Shown here one piece after another: positions 13,940 through 23,024 of a stretch of 64,000 bases of DNA. Location of the stretch: NCBI RefSeq assembly GCF_014208035.1, contig NZ_JACHMK010000001.1, positions 1,860,001 to 1,924,000 of the forward strand. Reading direction: 5' to 3'. The notes below the pieces were generated by a model. It ran no database searches. It was not told the origin of the DNA and was given only the letters and a program-made list of their open reading frames with translations. The stretch's first letter is position 1; every line of letters starts with the position of its first letter. Made by a program: the position numbers and the translations under genes. This stretch comes from Schaalia hyovaginalis. GTDB taxonomy: Bacteria > Actinomycetota > Actinomycetes > Actinomycetales > Actinomycetaceae.

Positions 13940-15136
13940 GTGGAAACGTCCGGGGTGTTCGCTGGGTCGCAGACCTCCTTGAGGGAGGCCAATTCCGCGC
14001 GCGTCCTCGAGGCCGTGAAGCGTTACGGGCGGATCACGCAGGTCGAGCTCTCGGCGATGACGGGGCTGTCCCAGGCGACGATCTCCAATATCGTCAAACA
14101 GCTGGCGGCGAACGGAACGGTCGAACTGTCGTCCACGATCCGTTCGGGCAGGCGCGCGCAGCTGGTTTCGCTCGCGCGGACCGGCACCCTAGTCGCCGGA
14201 ATCGCGATCGGACGCCGCGCCCTCGTCGCCCGGATCTTCGACGCCTCCGGCGAGGATCACGCCCGCCAGACCCTCCCCCTTCCCCTGGATCACAAGGTCG
14301 ATACGACTCTCGACCGGGCGGCCCTGCTGCTCATGGAGCTCCTCGAGACCTCCGGGGGCGACCCGGACGGCCTCGCGGCGATCGGACTGTCCCTGCCCGC
14401 CCCCGTCGACCCGGCATCGGGGATGATCTCAGCGCGCGGCGTCATGCGCGGTTGGGAGGACATCGACGTCGGCTCCGTGCTGAAGCGGCGCCTGCACAAG
14501 GACGTCCTCGTCGTCAACGACGCGAACGCCGCCGCCCTCGCCGAGAACCGTTTCGGCTCCTTGCGCGGCTCCGATTCCTGCGCTTACGTGCGCGCCTCCT
14601 ACTTCACCGGGTCCGGCATGATCCTCGACGGAAGACTCCGCACGGGTTCTCGGGGGATCGCCGGCGAGATCGGGCACATCATCGTGGACCCCGCTGGGAG
14701 GATCTGCGCCTGCGGCGCCAGGGGCTGCCTCAATACGGTCGTCGGAGCCGAGTCGCTCCTCGACCTCCTGCGCCTGAGCAGGGGGCCGATGACCCTGTCC
14801 GACCTCCTGTCCCTCGCAGCCGCGGGCGACCCCGGGTGCCGGCAGGTCATCACCGACGCAGGCGCGACCATCGGTCAGGTCCTGGCCGACCTGACCACCG
14901 CGATCGGTTTGGATCGCATCGCGATCGGCGGTGAGCTCGCACAGGCCGGCGAGGTCTTCTTCGAGCCGATACGCCGGGCCCTGTCCGATCGTCCGATGGC
15001 CGGTTCGGCCGCTGTGGAATTTGTGCGCGCGGCACTCGGCGACGATGCCGAGCCCCTGGGCGCGGCGGCACTGGCGCGCGACGCCTTCGTCCCGTCCTAC
15101 GCACCCCCATCGACTGCATCGACGGAGGACTCATGA
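13940..15136 (+). CDS. ROK-family transcriptional regulator (NagC/XylR type)
   Basis: A 398-residue repressor-type protein. A winged helix-turn-helix at residues ~12-65 (ARVLEAVKRYGRITQVELSA, SQATISNIVKQL) precedes a sugar-kinase-like ROK domain. That domain carries the zinc motif GEIGHIIVDP ... CACGARGCLNT at residues ~240-265. ROK repressors bind an intracellular sugar or sugar phosphate. The ATG of the ATPase gene overlaps its stop by 4 nt, so both are translated together, and the permease is divergent. Control of sugar uptake is a firm inference; the ligand is unknown. GTG at 13940 is chosen on the leaderless signal. Confidence 0.9.
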   Translation: METSGVFAGSQTSLREANSARVLEAVKRYGRITQVELSAMTGLSQATISNIVKQLAANGTVELSSTIRSGRRAQLVSLARTGTLVAGIAIGRRALVARIFDASGEDHARQTLPLPLDHKVDTTLDRAALLLMELLETSGGDPDGLAAIGLSLPAPVDPASGMISARGVMRGWEDIDVGSVLKRRLHKDVLVVNDANAAALAENRFGSLRGSDSCAYVRASYFTGSGMILDGRLRTGSRGIAGEIGHIIVDPAGRICACGARGCLNTVVGAESLLDLLRLSRGPMTLSDLLSLAAAGDPGCRQVITDAGATIGQVLADLTTAIGLDRIAIGGELAQAGEVFFEPIRRALSDRPMAGSAAVEFVRAALGDDAEPLGAAALARDAFVPSYAPPSTASTEDS

Positions 15137-15882
15137 TCGATCCGCGCAACCCCCTGCTGGAGATCTCCGGCCTCACGAAGCGCTTCGGCGGCGTGGAGGC
15201 GCTGGTCGGTGTGGATTTCGCGGTCCATCGGCACGAGGTGGTCGCCCTCGTCGGCGATAACGCCGCAGGCAAGTCGACCCTGGCGCGCACGCTTGCGGGC
15301 GTCCTCGCCCCGGACGAGGGCTCGATCCGCCTCAAGGGGAAGGAGGTCTCGCTCTCCTCCCCCATCATCGCCCTGAGGCACGGCATCGCCTCCGTCTTCC
15401 AGGAGACGTCGCTGTGCGACAACCTCGACGTCGTTTCCAATATCTTCCTCGGCCGGGAGGTCTTCGATCATCGGCTCCTCGATGACGAGGAGATGGAGTT
15501 GCGCGCCCGGTCCTATCTCGACCGTCTGGGGGCGAGGATCCCCGACCTGCGGGTGCCCCTGCGCCGTCTCACCGCCGGTCAGAGGCAGTGCGTCGCAGTC
15601 GCCCGGACCCTCGTCTCGGATCCCGATCTCGTCATCCTCGACGAACCCACGGCGTCGATGTCGATCGCGCAGACCGCCGAGGTCCTCATGCACGTGGCCC
15701 GCCTCCGGGACCTCGGAATCGGAGTGGTGTACATCTCCCACAATCTCACGGACGTGGTGACGATCGCCGACCGCGTCGAGGTCTTCCGCCACGGCCGCAA
15801 CAACGGCTCCTTCGTCGCCCCGGATCTCAACGCCGAGGACATCATCGCCGCGATCACCGGGGCCTCCCGGGTCGCCCTGTAG
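15133..15882 (+). CDS. Sugar ABC transporter ATP-binding protein, single domain (FrcA type)
   Basis: A 249-residue ABC ATPase: Walker A GDNAAGKST (residue ~40), Q-loop in SVFQETS, signature RLTAGQRQ (a variant of LSGGQ), Walker B LVILDEPTAS, and H-loop YISHN. Most sugar importers of this class use a fused double ATPase; a single-domain form, as in FrcA, must dimerise. It overlaps the ROK gene by ATGA. The partner permease is likely the divergent gene at 12560-13756. Confidence 0.9.
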   Translation: MIDPRNPLLEISGLTKRFGGVEALVGVDFAVHRHEVVALVGDNAAGKSTLARTLAGVLAPDEGSIRLKGKEVSLSSPIIALRHGIASVFQETSLCDNLDVVSNIFLGREVFDHRLLDDEEMELRARSYLDRLGARIPDLRVPLRRLTAGQRQCVAVARTLVSDPDLVILDEPTASMSIAQTAEVLMHVARLRDLGIGVVYISHNLTDVVTIADRVEVFRHGRNNGSFVAPDLNAEDIIAAITGASRVAL

Positions 15883-15937
15883 GCCTCCTTCGCGGCGGGG
15901 CGGGCGGACGGAGGCTTGCGCCTCCTGCGAGGCGCAC

Positions 15938-16045
15938 GGGGCGCATCCGCGATGCTCTTTCATGAGGCGCATCCGCGATGCTCTTTCATGAGGCGCATCC
16001 GCACTGCGCTTGCACGCTTCCACGAGGCGCATCCACGATGCGTTT
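15938..16045. repeat. Short imperfect direct repeats
   Basis: Four copies of GAGGCGCATCCGCGATGC-like sequence. The first two are followed by TCTTTCAT and repeat with a 26-bp period; the last two are degenerate and more widely spaced. They lie between the convergent ATPase and binding-protein genes, and no gene is visible in 15883-16226. Confidence 0.75.
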
Positions 16046-16109
16046 GACATCTCACGAAGTGCTCGACGTGCTTTTCCTCCCCCCGCTCAACGCCCAGGAG
16101 AGCGAATGC

Positions 16110-16145
16110 GCCGGTGCCCCGCCTCTTCGGAGGCGGGGCACCGGC
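16110..16145. terminator. Strong UUCG-loop terminator
   Basis: 16-bp perfect stem GCCGGTGCCCCGCCTC / GAGGCGGGGCACCGGC closed by a TTCG tetraloop. It sits 81 nt past the binding-protein gene and can serve both convergent units. Confidence 0.8.
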
Positions 16146-16226
16146 GTCGTCTTCGACGAGCGGCCCTCAGTTCACCTCGACGCGCCCATGGCGCCCCGAG
16201 ACGCGGTGAAGCGGAGGGTCAGGGCT

Positions 16227-17354
16227 TCACTTCGCGGCATTGACCAGATCGAGGCGGTGCGCGTCGTCCTTGTAGACGTCGGCGGCATTCTCAGAGGTCA
16301 CGATCTGCGGGGTGAGCAGGAAGGACTTGACCGGGTTGCCCTCCATCGACTCGTACTGCTTGTCATCGAGGGTCGCGCCGTCCACCTTCGGGGCGGCCTC
16401 GCCCTTGGCGAGCTGGATCGAGAGGGCGACCGTGGCCTTCACGAGCGGACGGGTGTCCTTGAAGATCGTCGAGTACTGCTTGCCCTGGGTCACCCAGGTC
16501 ACCGACTCGTCCTCGGAATCCTGACCGGTCACGACCGGGACCGGCTTGCCGGCCTGCTCGACGGCGGTGATGATCGCGCGACCGAGGGTGTCGTTCGGGG
16601 ACAGGACGCCGTCCGGCACCGCATCGCCCTGGTAGGTGGAGGTGAGCAGCGCGGCCATGCGGTCCTGGGCGTTCTTCGGGAGCCATCCTTGCGTGGCGAC
16701 CTGCGTGAATTCGGTCTGCCCGGACTTCACGACGAGGGTACCGTCATCGATCTTCGGCTGGAGGACGTCCATCGCGCCGCCGAAGAACTTGAGGGAGTTG
16801 GAGTCATCCGGGGAACCTCCGAAGAGCTCGATGTCCCACGGGGACTCGCCGGCCTTGGCCGCCAGGCCCTCGAGGAGAGCGGTCCCCTGAAGCTGACCGA
16901 CCCCGAAGTTGTCGTAGGCGATGTAGTAGTCGATGTCCTTCGTGTTCGTCAGCAGGCGGTCGTAGGCGACGATCGCGATGCCCGCGTCCTTCGCGGCCTT
17001 CAGCTGGGTGCCGAGCTGGGAGCCGTCGATCGCGCCGATGACGAGGACGTTCACGCCGTTCTCGATCATCGCGGAGATCTGGTTCTGTTGCTCGGCAACG
17101 CCGCCGTTCGCGAACTGGATGGTGCAGGTGATGCCCTCCGCCTCGCAGTTCTGCTTGAACATGTCCTCGGCCTCGACCCAGTTCTGGGAGGTCTTCTGGG
17201 GCATCGCGATGCCGACCGAGATGCCGTCCGAAGCCGGAGCCGCGGACTGATCGCCGCTGGCGGCGCTGCCGGTATCCCGGGCGCCGCAGCCGGCCATCGT
17301 AAGGGCGAGCGCCGCAGCCGCGGAGCCCGCGGCGAGGGCGTTGAGAGTCTTCAT
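16227..17354 (-). CDS. chvE: Monosaccharide ABC transporter substrate-binding lipoprotein (ChvE-like)
   Basis: A 375-residue periplasmic-binding-type protein. It starts with a lipoprotein signal (LALTMAGC, lipid Cys near residue 23), then a Ser/Ala linker and a ribose-binding-protein fold: VGIAMPQKTSQNWVEAEDMF, VLVIGAIDGSQ, AYDRLLT, VLSPNDTLGRAI and VVTGQDSEDESV. The last three match the ChvE/MmsE signature for aldopentose and aldohexose binding. ATG at 17354 has GGAGAAGAGACA upstream. It is the third gene of the order ATPase-permease-binding protein, 197 nt after the permease. Confidence 0.9.
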   Translation of the reverse strand: MKTLNALAAGSAAAALALTMAGCGARDTGSAASGDQSAAPASDGISVGIAMPQKTSQNWVEAEDMFKQNCEAEGITCTIQFANGGVAEQQNQISAMIENGVNVLVIGAIDGSQLGTQLKAAKDAGIAIVAYDRLLTNTKDIDYYIAYDNFGVGQLQGTALLEGLAAKAGESPWDIELFGGSPDDSNSLKFFGGAMDVLQPKIDDGTLVVKSGQTEFTQVATQGWLPKNAQDRMAALLTSTYQGDAVPDGVLSPNDTLGRAIITAVEQAGKPVPVVTGQDSEDESVTWVTQGKQYSTIFKDTRPLVKATVALSIQLAKGEAAPKVDGATLDDKQYESMEGNPVKSFLLTPQIVTSENAADVYKDDAHRLDLVNAAK

Positions 17355-17551
17355 TGTCTCTTCTCCACTGAGTTGTTGGTTGACCACTGAGTTGGTGTTC
17401 GATCGGGTCTCCACCGAATCCGATGGGCCCAGGGTTTCCGGGATTGATCCTCCCGCTTGGGTTTCCGGGATTCCCCGCTCGTTTCCGAGCGGGCCCCGGG
17501 GTGCCGGGCGAGCGCGCTGCGCTCCCCCGGCATTCCGATCCGAGCCGGGGC

Positions 17552-18808
17552 TCAGGATTCGGCGGGTTTGGCTTCGGCCGCTTGGGCGGCCTTCTGGTTG
17601 GCTCGCGCGTTCTGGAAGGTCCCGATGATGGAGCGCTTCCCCTGCCTCTTGGAGTAGACGTCGACCGCGACCGCTGCGAGGAGCACGAGGCCCTTGATGA
17701 TCTGCGTCCAGTCGGATCCGACGCCCATGAGCTGGAGGCCGTTGTTGAGGAAGGCCATGACGAGCGCGCCGACCATGGTGCCCATGATGGTGCCGACACC
17801 GCCGGAGACCGCAGCACCGCCGATGAAGACGGCCGCGATCGCGTCGAGCTCCCACATGTTGCCGTCGGCCGGTCCCGACGCCGTCGAGCGCCCGATGAAG
17901 AGCATCCCGGCGAGGGCGGCGAGGACGGCGGAGTTGCAGATGACGAAGAAGTTCGTCTTGACGACCTTCACGCCAGTGAGTTCGGCCGCCGCTTTGTTGC
18001 CGCCGATCGCGTACACGGATCGGCCCAGGACCGTGCGCTCGGCGAGGAAGGAGTAGACGAGGGCGAGGACGACGACGATGACGCCGGGGATCGGGAAGGA
18101 CGTACCGGTACGGCCGGTCGCGAAGATCCAGGCGAAGATGAGGATCGCGCCGCCGAGGACGAGGATGCGAACGGCGGGCACCCAGATCGGGGCGGGGTCG
18201 GCCTCGAAGCCCTTCTTCGCGACGTAGGAGCGCCATTCCTTCCAGGCCAGGGCGAGCACCGCGATGAGCGCGAGGATCATCGTGGGCAGGTTGAAGGGGA
18301 TCACCTCGGGGGCGATGTCGGGCAGGTATCCGGCGCCGAGGGTCTGGAAGAGCTCGGGAACCGGAACGGTGAGGGACTTGCCGATGAGCTGGTTGACGCC
18401 GCGGAAGAGGAGCATACCCCCGAGGGTGACGATGAATGCCGGGATCCCCCACTTGGCGACCCAGAAGCCCTGCCAGGTGCCGATGAGGATGCCGACCGCG
18501 ACGCCCAGGAGGATGGCGAGCCAGGGGTTGAGGCTCCAGTCCCGCATGGCGACGGCGACGACGATGCCGACCGTCGCGGCGACGGATCCGACGGACAGGT
18601 CGATGTGCCCGGCGATGATGACGAGGACCATGCCGATCGCGAGGACGAGGACGTAGGTGTTGCCCATGACCAGGTTCATCAGGTTCTGCGCCTGGAAGAC
18701 CTTGCCGTCGGTCTTGAACTGGAAGAACAGGGCGATGGCGGCGAGGGCGGCGACCATGCCGACCTGACGGAAGTCCCCGCCGAACAGTGATTTGAGATTC
18801 TTCTTCAT
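17552..18808 (-). CDS. mmsB: Multiple-monosaccharide ABC transporter permease (GguB/MmsB)
   Basis: A 418-residue permease with about ten membrane segments. Features are AGHIDLSVGSVAAT (residues ~70-85), WGIPAFIVTLGGMLLFRG, TGRTGTSFPIPGV, YAIGGNKAAAELTGV and VFIGGAAVSGGVGT. It ends in a charged, alanine-rich tail. It lies 34 nt downstream of the ATPase and upstream of the ChvE-like gene. A paralogue is at 12560-13756. GguAB-ChvE systems import glucose, galactose, arabinose and xylose; the exact range here is unknown. Confidence 0.9.
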   Translation of the reverse strand: MKKNLKSLFGGDFRQVGMVAALAAIALFFQFKTDGKVFQAQNLMNLVMGNTYVLVLAIGMVLVIIAGHIDLSVGSVAATVGIVVAVAMRDWSLNPWLAILLGVAVGILIGTWQGFWVAKWGIPAFIVTLGGMLLFRGVNQLIGKSLTVPVPELFQTLGAGYLPDIAPEVIPFNLPTMILALIAVLALAWKEWRSYVAKKGFEADPAPIWVPAVRILVLGGAILIFAWIFATGRTGTSFPIPGVIVVVLALVYSFLAERTVLGRSVYAIGGNKAAAELTGVKVVKTNFFVICNSAVLAALAGMLFIGRSTASGPADGNMWELDAIAAVFIGGAAVSGGVGTIMGTMVGALVMAFLNNGLQLMGVGSDWTQIIKGLVLLAAVAVDVYSKRQGKRSIIGTFQNARANQKAAQAAEAKPAES

Positions 18809-18842
18809 GGAAGTGGACCTTCGAGCGTGTTGAGTGGGGTGG

Positions 18843-20393
18843 TCAGTTCGAGGCGGTATGGCTTGTCATCAGGTGCATGAGGCTTTCCTGATCGGCATCG
18901 GCCGTGTCCATGCAGCCGGTGACCTCGCCCTCGAAGATGGTGTAGATGCGATCGGTGATGCCCAGGAGCTCGGGGAGCTCCGAGGAGATCACGATGACCG
19001 CCTTGCCCTGCTCAGCGAGGGCGTGGATGAAGGTGTAGATCTCGTACTTCGCGCCGACGTCGATGCCCCGCGTCGGCTCGTCGAGGATGAGGACCTCCGG
19101 GTCGGTGAACATCCACTTGGCGAGGACGACCTTCTGCTGGTTGCCGCCCGAGAGTGTGGAGACGCCGGTCATGACCGAGGGGGCCTTGATCCGCAGGTTC
19201 TCGCGGTACTCCTCCGCGTAGCGCTTGCCGAGTTCGATGTCGAGCGCGACCCCCTTCTTGATCTTGGAGGGCTTCGCGGAGACGACGGATTCGTGGATGA
19301 GCTCGAGCAGGTTGAGGCCGAGCATCTTGCGGTCCTCGGAGAGGTAGGCGATGCCCGAATCGATCGCTTCGGGGACGCTGTTCGCCTTGATCCTGCGACC
19401 GTCGATGCGGACCTCGCCACGTTCGTGGACTCCGTAGGAGTGGCCGAAGATCGATCGTGCGAGTTCGGTGCGGCCCGCGCCCATGAGGCCCGCGAGGCCG
19501 ACGACTTCTCCGGCGCGCACGTTGAGGGTGGAGCCCTTGCAGACGTAGCGGTCGGGATTGATCGGGTGGCGGACCCACCAGTCCTCGACCTCGAACTTGA
19601 TCTCACCGGGATGGGGATCGCGCGCCGGGTAGCGGTTGTCCAGGGAGCGGCCGACCATGAGGCGGATGATCTCCTCCTGGTTGATCGGGCCCTCGTCCGT
19701 GTCCATCCATCCGACGGTCTTCCCGTCCCGGATGATCGTCACCGCATCGGCGACGGCGGAGACCTCATCGAGCTTGTGCGAGATCATGATCATCGCGACG
19801 CCGCGTTCGCGCTCCTTGCGCATGAGGTCGAGGAGGTGCGCGGATTCCTCTTCGTTGAGCGCGGACGTGGGTTCGTCGAGGATGAGGAGCTTCACGTCCT
19901 TCGCGAGCGCCTTCGCGATCTCGACGAGCTGCTGCTTGCCGACTCCGATGTCCTTGATGAGTTCATCGGGGTTCTCATCGAGCCCGACTTCGGCCATGTA
20001 CTTGAGGGCGCGCTCCCGGGTGGCGTGCCAGTCGATGACGCCGTGACGCTTGACCTCGTTGCCCATGAACATGTTCTCGGCGATGGAGAGCTGGGGGATG
20101 AGCGCGAGTTCCTGGTGGATGATGACGATGCCCGCCTTCTCGGAGTCGCGGATCGAGGAGAAGCTCACCTCCTCGCCCTCGAACTCGATGGCTCCCGAGT
20201 AGGTGCCGTGCGGGTGGACGCCGGAGAGGACCTTCATGAGGGTCGACTTCCCGGCCCCGTTCTCGCCGCAGATGGCGTGGATCTCGGCGTTGCGCACGGC
20301 CAGGTTGACGTCGTCGAGGGCGACGACCCCTGGAAAGACCTTCGTGATGTGACGCATCTGGAGGACGACGCGTTCACGACATGAGTCAGTCAT
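18843..20393 (-). CDS. mmsA: Multiple-monosaccharide ABC transporter ATP-binding protein (GguA/MmsA)
   Basis: A 516-residue double ABC ATPase. The first domain has Walker A GENGAGKST, signature IGVGKQQ and Walker B LLILDEPTSA. The second has a degenerate P-loop region (GLAGLMGAGRTE), signature LSGGNQQK and Walker B VLILDEPTRG. This asymmetry is normal for the family. ATG at 20393 (MTDSCRER) is preferred over the upstream in-frame ATG because GGAGAACCA precedes it. First gene of the mmsA-mmsB-chvE operon. A palindrome at 20493-20513 is a candidate operator. Confidence 0.92.
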   Translation of the reverse strand: MTDSCRERVVLQMRHITKVFPGVVALDDVNLAVRNAEIHAICGENGAGKSTLMKVLSGVHPHGTYSGAIEFEGEEVSFSSIRDSEKAGIVIIHQELALIPQLSIAENMFMGNEVKRHGVIDWHATRERALKYMAEVGLDENPDELIKDIGVGKQQLVEIAKALAKDVKLLILDEPTSALNEEESAHLLDLMRKERERGVAMIMISHKLDEVSAVADAVTIIRDGKTVGWMDTDEGPINQEEIIRLMVGRSLDNRYPARDPHPGEIKFEVEDWWVRHPINPDRYVCKGSTLNVRAGEVVGLAGLMGAGRTELARSIFGHSYGVHERGEVRIDGRRIKANSVPEAIDSGIAYLSEDRKMLGLNLLELIHESVVSAKPSKIKKGVALDIELGKRYAEEYRENLRIKAPSVMTGVSTLSGGNQQKVVLAKWMFTDPEVLILDEPTRGIDVGAKYEIYTFIHALAEQGKAVIVISSELPELLGITDRIYTIFEGEVTGCMDTADADQESLMHLMTSHTASN

Positions 20394-20492
20394 TGGTTCT
20401 CCGCTGAACTGTGGACCGATAGGTTCCGCCGTGTCGACTTCGACATCGGCTTGCGGCCTCAAGTGTGCACTGCCTCCGAGGTCGAAAAACTC

Positions 20493-20513
20493 TGATTTCA
20501 CGAACTGTAATCA
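20493..20513. promoter_or_regulatory. Candidate operator upstream of mmsA
   Basis: TGATTTCACGAACTGTAATCA has inverted TGATT/AATCA ends about 100 nt before the mmsA start. It resembles ROK-type (Mlc/NagC) operators, which have AT-rich arms around a TTTCACG-like core. The ROK regulator encoded 5 kb away is a possible binder; this is inference. Confidence 0.4.
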
Positions 20514-20669
20514 AACCGTTATTTTGACTTCATCTCTTGAAGACAAGGTTTCGAGCCTGCGGAATCAGGGATACCGGCGAGGACGTGTGACGTTGGTCGG
20601 GCGTGTCGTGATGGTTTGAACCGCTCTGGGTTCGGTGGAGACCTCATCCCTTGGAAGGAGAGGAGGGAG

Positions 20670-21487
20670 TCATGTCGCAGAGGAAGGTTGAGGCTGCTTC
20701 AGATGCCTCGTCGAGCCGTGTTGTTTCGGGTGAAGCGCTCCGGGTTTTGTCCTGCTTCTTGAGTGGGTGGATGTCGCCTCTGGCGTCCAGTGTTGATTGT
20801 GGGCGCGGATGAGGTCTTCGGGCGTCTGGCAGTCCAGGGCCTCGTGGGGGTGGATTGTGTTCTGCCAGTGCACCCATGACAGGGTCGCGAATTCAACTTC
20901 GGCCAAGGACTCCTACGGCTGGGAGGAAATGAGCTCGGTCTTGCACAAGCCGTTGACCGTTTGGGCGAGCGCGTTGTCGCAGGAATCTCCCACGGCCCTC
21001 GTCGACGCCTCAATTCCCAGTTCAGCGAGCGTGTCATTGCAGACAAACCAGACGTACTGGGAGCCGTGATCCGAATGGATCAGACCGTGGAGGTTCCCTT
21101 CGGGCTGCGCAATCGCTTGGTCTCATGCTTCCAACGGCAGAGCTTTTGGTCTTCGCGGACGAGCGCGTCGATCAGCCCGCGATCTTGCGGGAAAGGCATT
21201 GGTGACGAACGCGGTGCAGACGAATCCGACCTTAGTTCGCACGCACGAGGCGGACCTCCCGCTCGCGGGGAATGTCGGCGAACCGCAAGCGATGGCGCAT
21301 CGGCCGTGAACGTGCGTTTGAAATGGTCTGGGCGCCCATCCTTGTCTTTGCGCCTCCAGGTGATGATAGGGGCCCGGCCTGGGCGAACACCACGGATACC
21401 CGCTGCGCGCACGAGCCGCGCTACCTGCTCTCGCCCCGCACTCCAACCTGCGCGCCTGAGGGCGTGCCACATTGTGCGCACCCCTCA
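20670..21487 (-). pseudogene. IS3 OrfB transposase remnant (minus strand, frameshifted)
   Basis: Pieces of an rve integrase are found in different frames in the correct order: MWHALRRAGW ... REQVARLVRAAGIRGVRPG, then KRTFTADAP, TAFVTNAF, HGLIHSDHGSQYVWF, GIEASTRAVGDSCDNALAQT and VNGLCKTELI, and at the end WVHWQNTIHPHEALDCQTPED. Several frameshifts separate them and the N-terminal part is missing. Not functional. Confidence 0.85.
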
Positions 21488-21890
21488 AGCGCCACACCAC
21501 CCGGATTTGCTTGGCCGCGACTTCACCGCCAGTGCGCCCAACCGGCTGTGGGTCACGGACCTGACCTACGTTTCCACCAGAACCCGGTGTTGCCCATGTC
21601 TGTTTCATCAGTGACGTCTTCGCTGTCACAGCGAAGGTCGGGCCTCAGTTCACCTCGATTCGCTACGGGCAACGCCGAGCTGCAATCGGAGCAACCCCTT
21701 CCATCGGCACGGTCGGCGACAGCTACGACAACGTTGGCTGAGAGTGTCAACGACCACTACAACGCCGAATGCATCCGCGGGCCTGCCATCAAGGGCCGTG
21801 GAAGAGCATCGAAGAAGTCGAACTCGCCACCTCGGAACGGGTCTACTGGCACAACCACCATCGCTTCGCAGCCGTCCCGGACCACCGACC
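21487..21890 (+). pseudogene. IS3 OrfB transposase remnant (plus strand, frameshifted)
   Basis: Plus-strand pieces in order: HPDLLGRDFTASAPNRLWVT plus DLTYVST, CFISDVFAV, GPQFTSIRYGQRR, TPSIGTVGDSYDN (then a stop), and ECIRGPA, PWKSIEEVELAT and VYWHNHH in shifted frames. It is the 3' half of an OrfB distinct from the minus-strand copy. It begins where the other ends, head to head near 21487. Confidence 0.85.
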
Positions 21891-22016
21891 ACCCCTGGTT
21901 CGGAACCGTACGACGCTGCCCACGGTAAGCGCCTGGAACTGGCCACACACCGATAAACCCAGTCTCGCCGAACCCGGAGCGGTTCACCAGGCGTTTCCCC
22001 GGAGGACGGGACGCAT

Positions 22017-22283
22017 CTACTGTTCGAAATCGTCGTCCTGAATCCTGGTCCAACCGACGATCAACACAGCAACTTGAAGACCGCAGGCGACCGCTGAGAT
22101 CTCCGCGAGAACGAGAAGGGCATTGGCGACGAGCACATGCAATCCCGAGCCCGCATGGATCATGCCCGACTCGGTAAGCGCGGGTAGCAGGACCACCGAC
22201 GGCACGTATCGAAGAACGACGGCGGCGACGAAAGTCCCGAGAATCCCTAGTAGAAGCCTCCGGCGCCTTTCTTGATTCCGCAT
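22017..22283 (-). CDS. Small two-helix membrane protein, unknown function
   Basis: 88 residues starting with a basic cluster (MRNQERRRR). Two hydrophobic segments follow, residues ~10-32 (LLLGILGTFVAAVVLRYVP) and ~50-75 (LVANALLVLAEISAVACGLQ), and the tail is acidic (DDDFEQ). The ATG lies 2 nt after the stop of the exported-protein gene, so the two are translationally linked. No family is recognised. The pairing (exported protein plus tiny membrane protein) recalls bacteriocin/immunity or export-partner pairs, but no sequence match supports that. Confidence 0.6.
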   Translation of the reverse strand: MRNQERRRRLLLGILGTFVAAVVLRYVPSVVLLPALTESGMIHAGSGLHVLVANALLVLAEISAVACGLQVAVLIVGWTRIQDDDFEQ

Positions 22284-22285
22284 GT

Positions 22286-22978
22286 TCACCACCACGATCC
22301 TGAAGCCCAGACGCCGGTGCTGTATGCCTTGAATCGTTTTGTGGAAGCAACGTTCCCCCACGGCACGGAAGCGCCTGCAGAGCCGTACGATGTCGTAGAC
22401 GTGCACCCCAGTGAATACCAAGACTCCCAGACTCCGAAATCCGAGCCGTTGTACCCCCGATAATAGCCCCGCCCTTGACCACAGACCTGCATCCACGACG
22501 CATCATTCACATCAAAGCCGTAGTAAACCCTTGTGGAATCGTCCATCCCGATAACATTGTCACCCCAATACCCTTGACTCCATACTCCGTAATTGGCGAT
22601 GTAGCCCCGGGAGGCTCGGGATGGTTGCGGCGATTCACCCGGGCGAGACTCCTTTATGAGACTCAAGATGTCATCGCGCGACACCGCGGATTCTCCGAGT
22701 CGAGCCGATATGGGCTCAAAATCGCCATCGACGAGAATCACGGTCGTCGACTGGTCAATGACGCCAGTCGGGAAGAAACGCGACTCTCCTACCCGTAAAA
22801 CCGCAGGACTAGACTCATCGACCACGACGAAATCCGAGCCTCGGAGAACAACCGCGGTTTGAGGATCCTCCCGCTCATCGGCCTCCGGCATCGGATCCGC
22901 CTGCGCACTCGCACCGACGAAAATCAGGACGACCGACAAGAAGAGCGAAACGGGGACCGCAAAGCGGAAACACTTCAT
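22286..22978 (-). CDS. Exported Tyr/Trp/Gly-rich protein, unknown function
   Basis: 230 residues. A clear Sec signal peptide (MKCFRFAVPVSLFLSVVLI, cleavage after about residue 27 at SAQA) precedes an acidic middle region and a C-terminal ~105 residues rich in Gly, Tyr, Trp and Ser with two Cys. That part contains GYIANYGVWSQGYWGDN, GRGYYRGYNG and a terminal STGVWASGSWW. The lower GC and codon use unlike the flanking genes suggest transfer; the IS3 remnant is adjacent. A TTGACA-N17-GAGAAT promoter lies upstream. The aromatic C-terminus loosely recalls lactococcin 972-type secreted bacteriocins, but no family assignment is made. Confidence 0.65.
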   Translation of the reverse strand: MKCFRFAVPVSLFLSVVLIFVGASAQADPMPEADEREDPQTAVVLRGSDFVVVDESSPAVLRVGESRFFPTGVIDQSTTVILVDGDFEPISARLGESAVSRDDILSLIKESRPGESPQPSRASRGYIANYGVWSQGYWGDNVIGMDDSTRVYYGFDVNDASWMQVCGQGRGYYRGYNGSDFGVWESWYSLGCTSTTSYGSAGASVPWGNVASTKRFKAYSTGVWASGSWW

Positions 22979-23024
22979 CGGACTCGTACCTCAACATACT
23001 CAGGAGATGGAACCCAATGTGATA

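Larger units (their letters stand above)
20617..21986. mobile_element. Scrambled IS3-family element (about 1.37 kb)
   Basis: The left edge reads TGAACCGCTCTGGGTTCGG (20617-20635). The right edge, read inward from 21986, is TGAACCGCTCCGGGTTCGG, identical but for one base. These match IS3-family ends of actinobacteria. Inside, two transposase 3' portions face outward on opposite strands (minus 20670-21487, plus 21487-21890). Both edges are therefore transposase 3' ends and neither 5' half (orfA) is present. No clear target duplication flanks it. It is an inactive rearranged remnant. Confidence 0.75.

Noticed and set aside
16227..18452. 741-residue minus-strand frame apparently fusing the permease region to the binding protein
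   Set aside because: The first half is a shadow frame of the mmsB permease; the binding protein has its own signal peptide, ATG (17354) and ribosome binding site.
22286..22978. Calling the exported protein a lactococcin 972 bacteriocin
   Set aside because: Only the aromatic C-terminus and secretion are alike; length and motifs do not match well enough.
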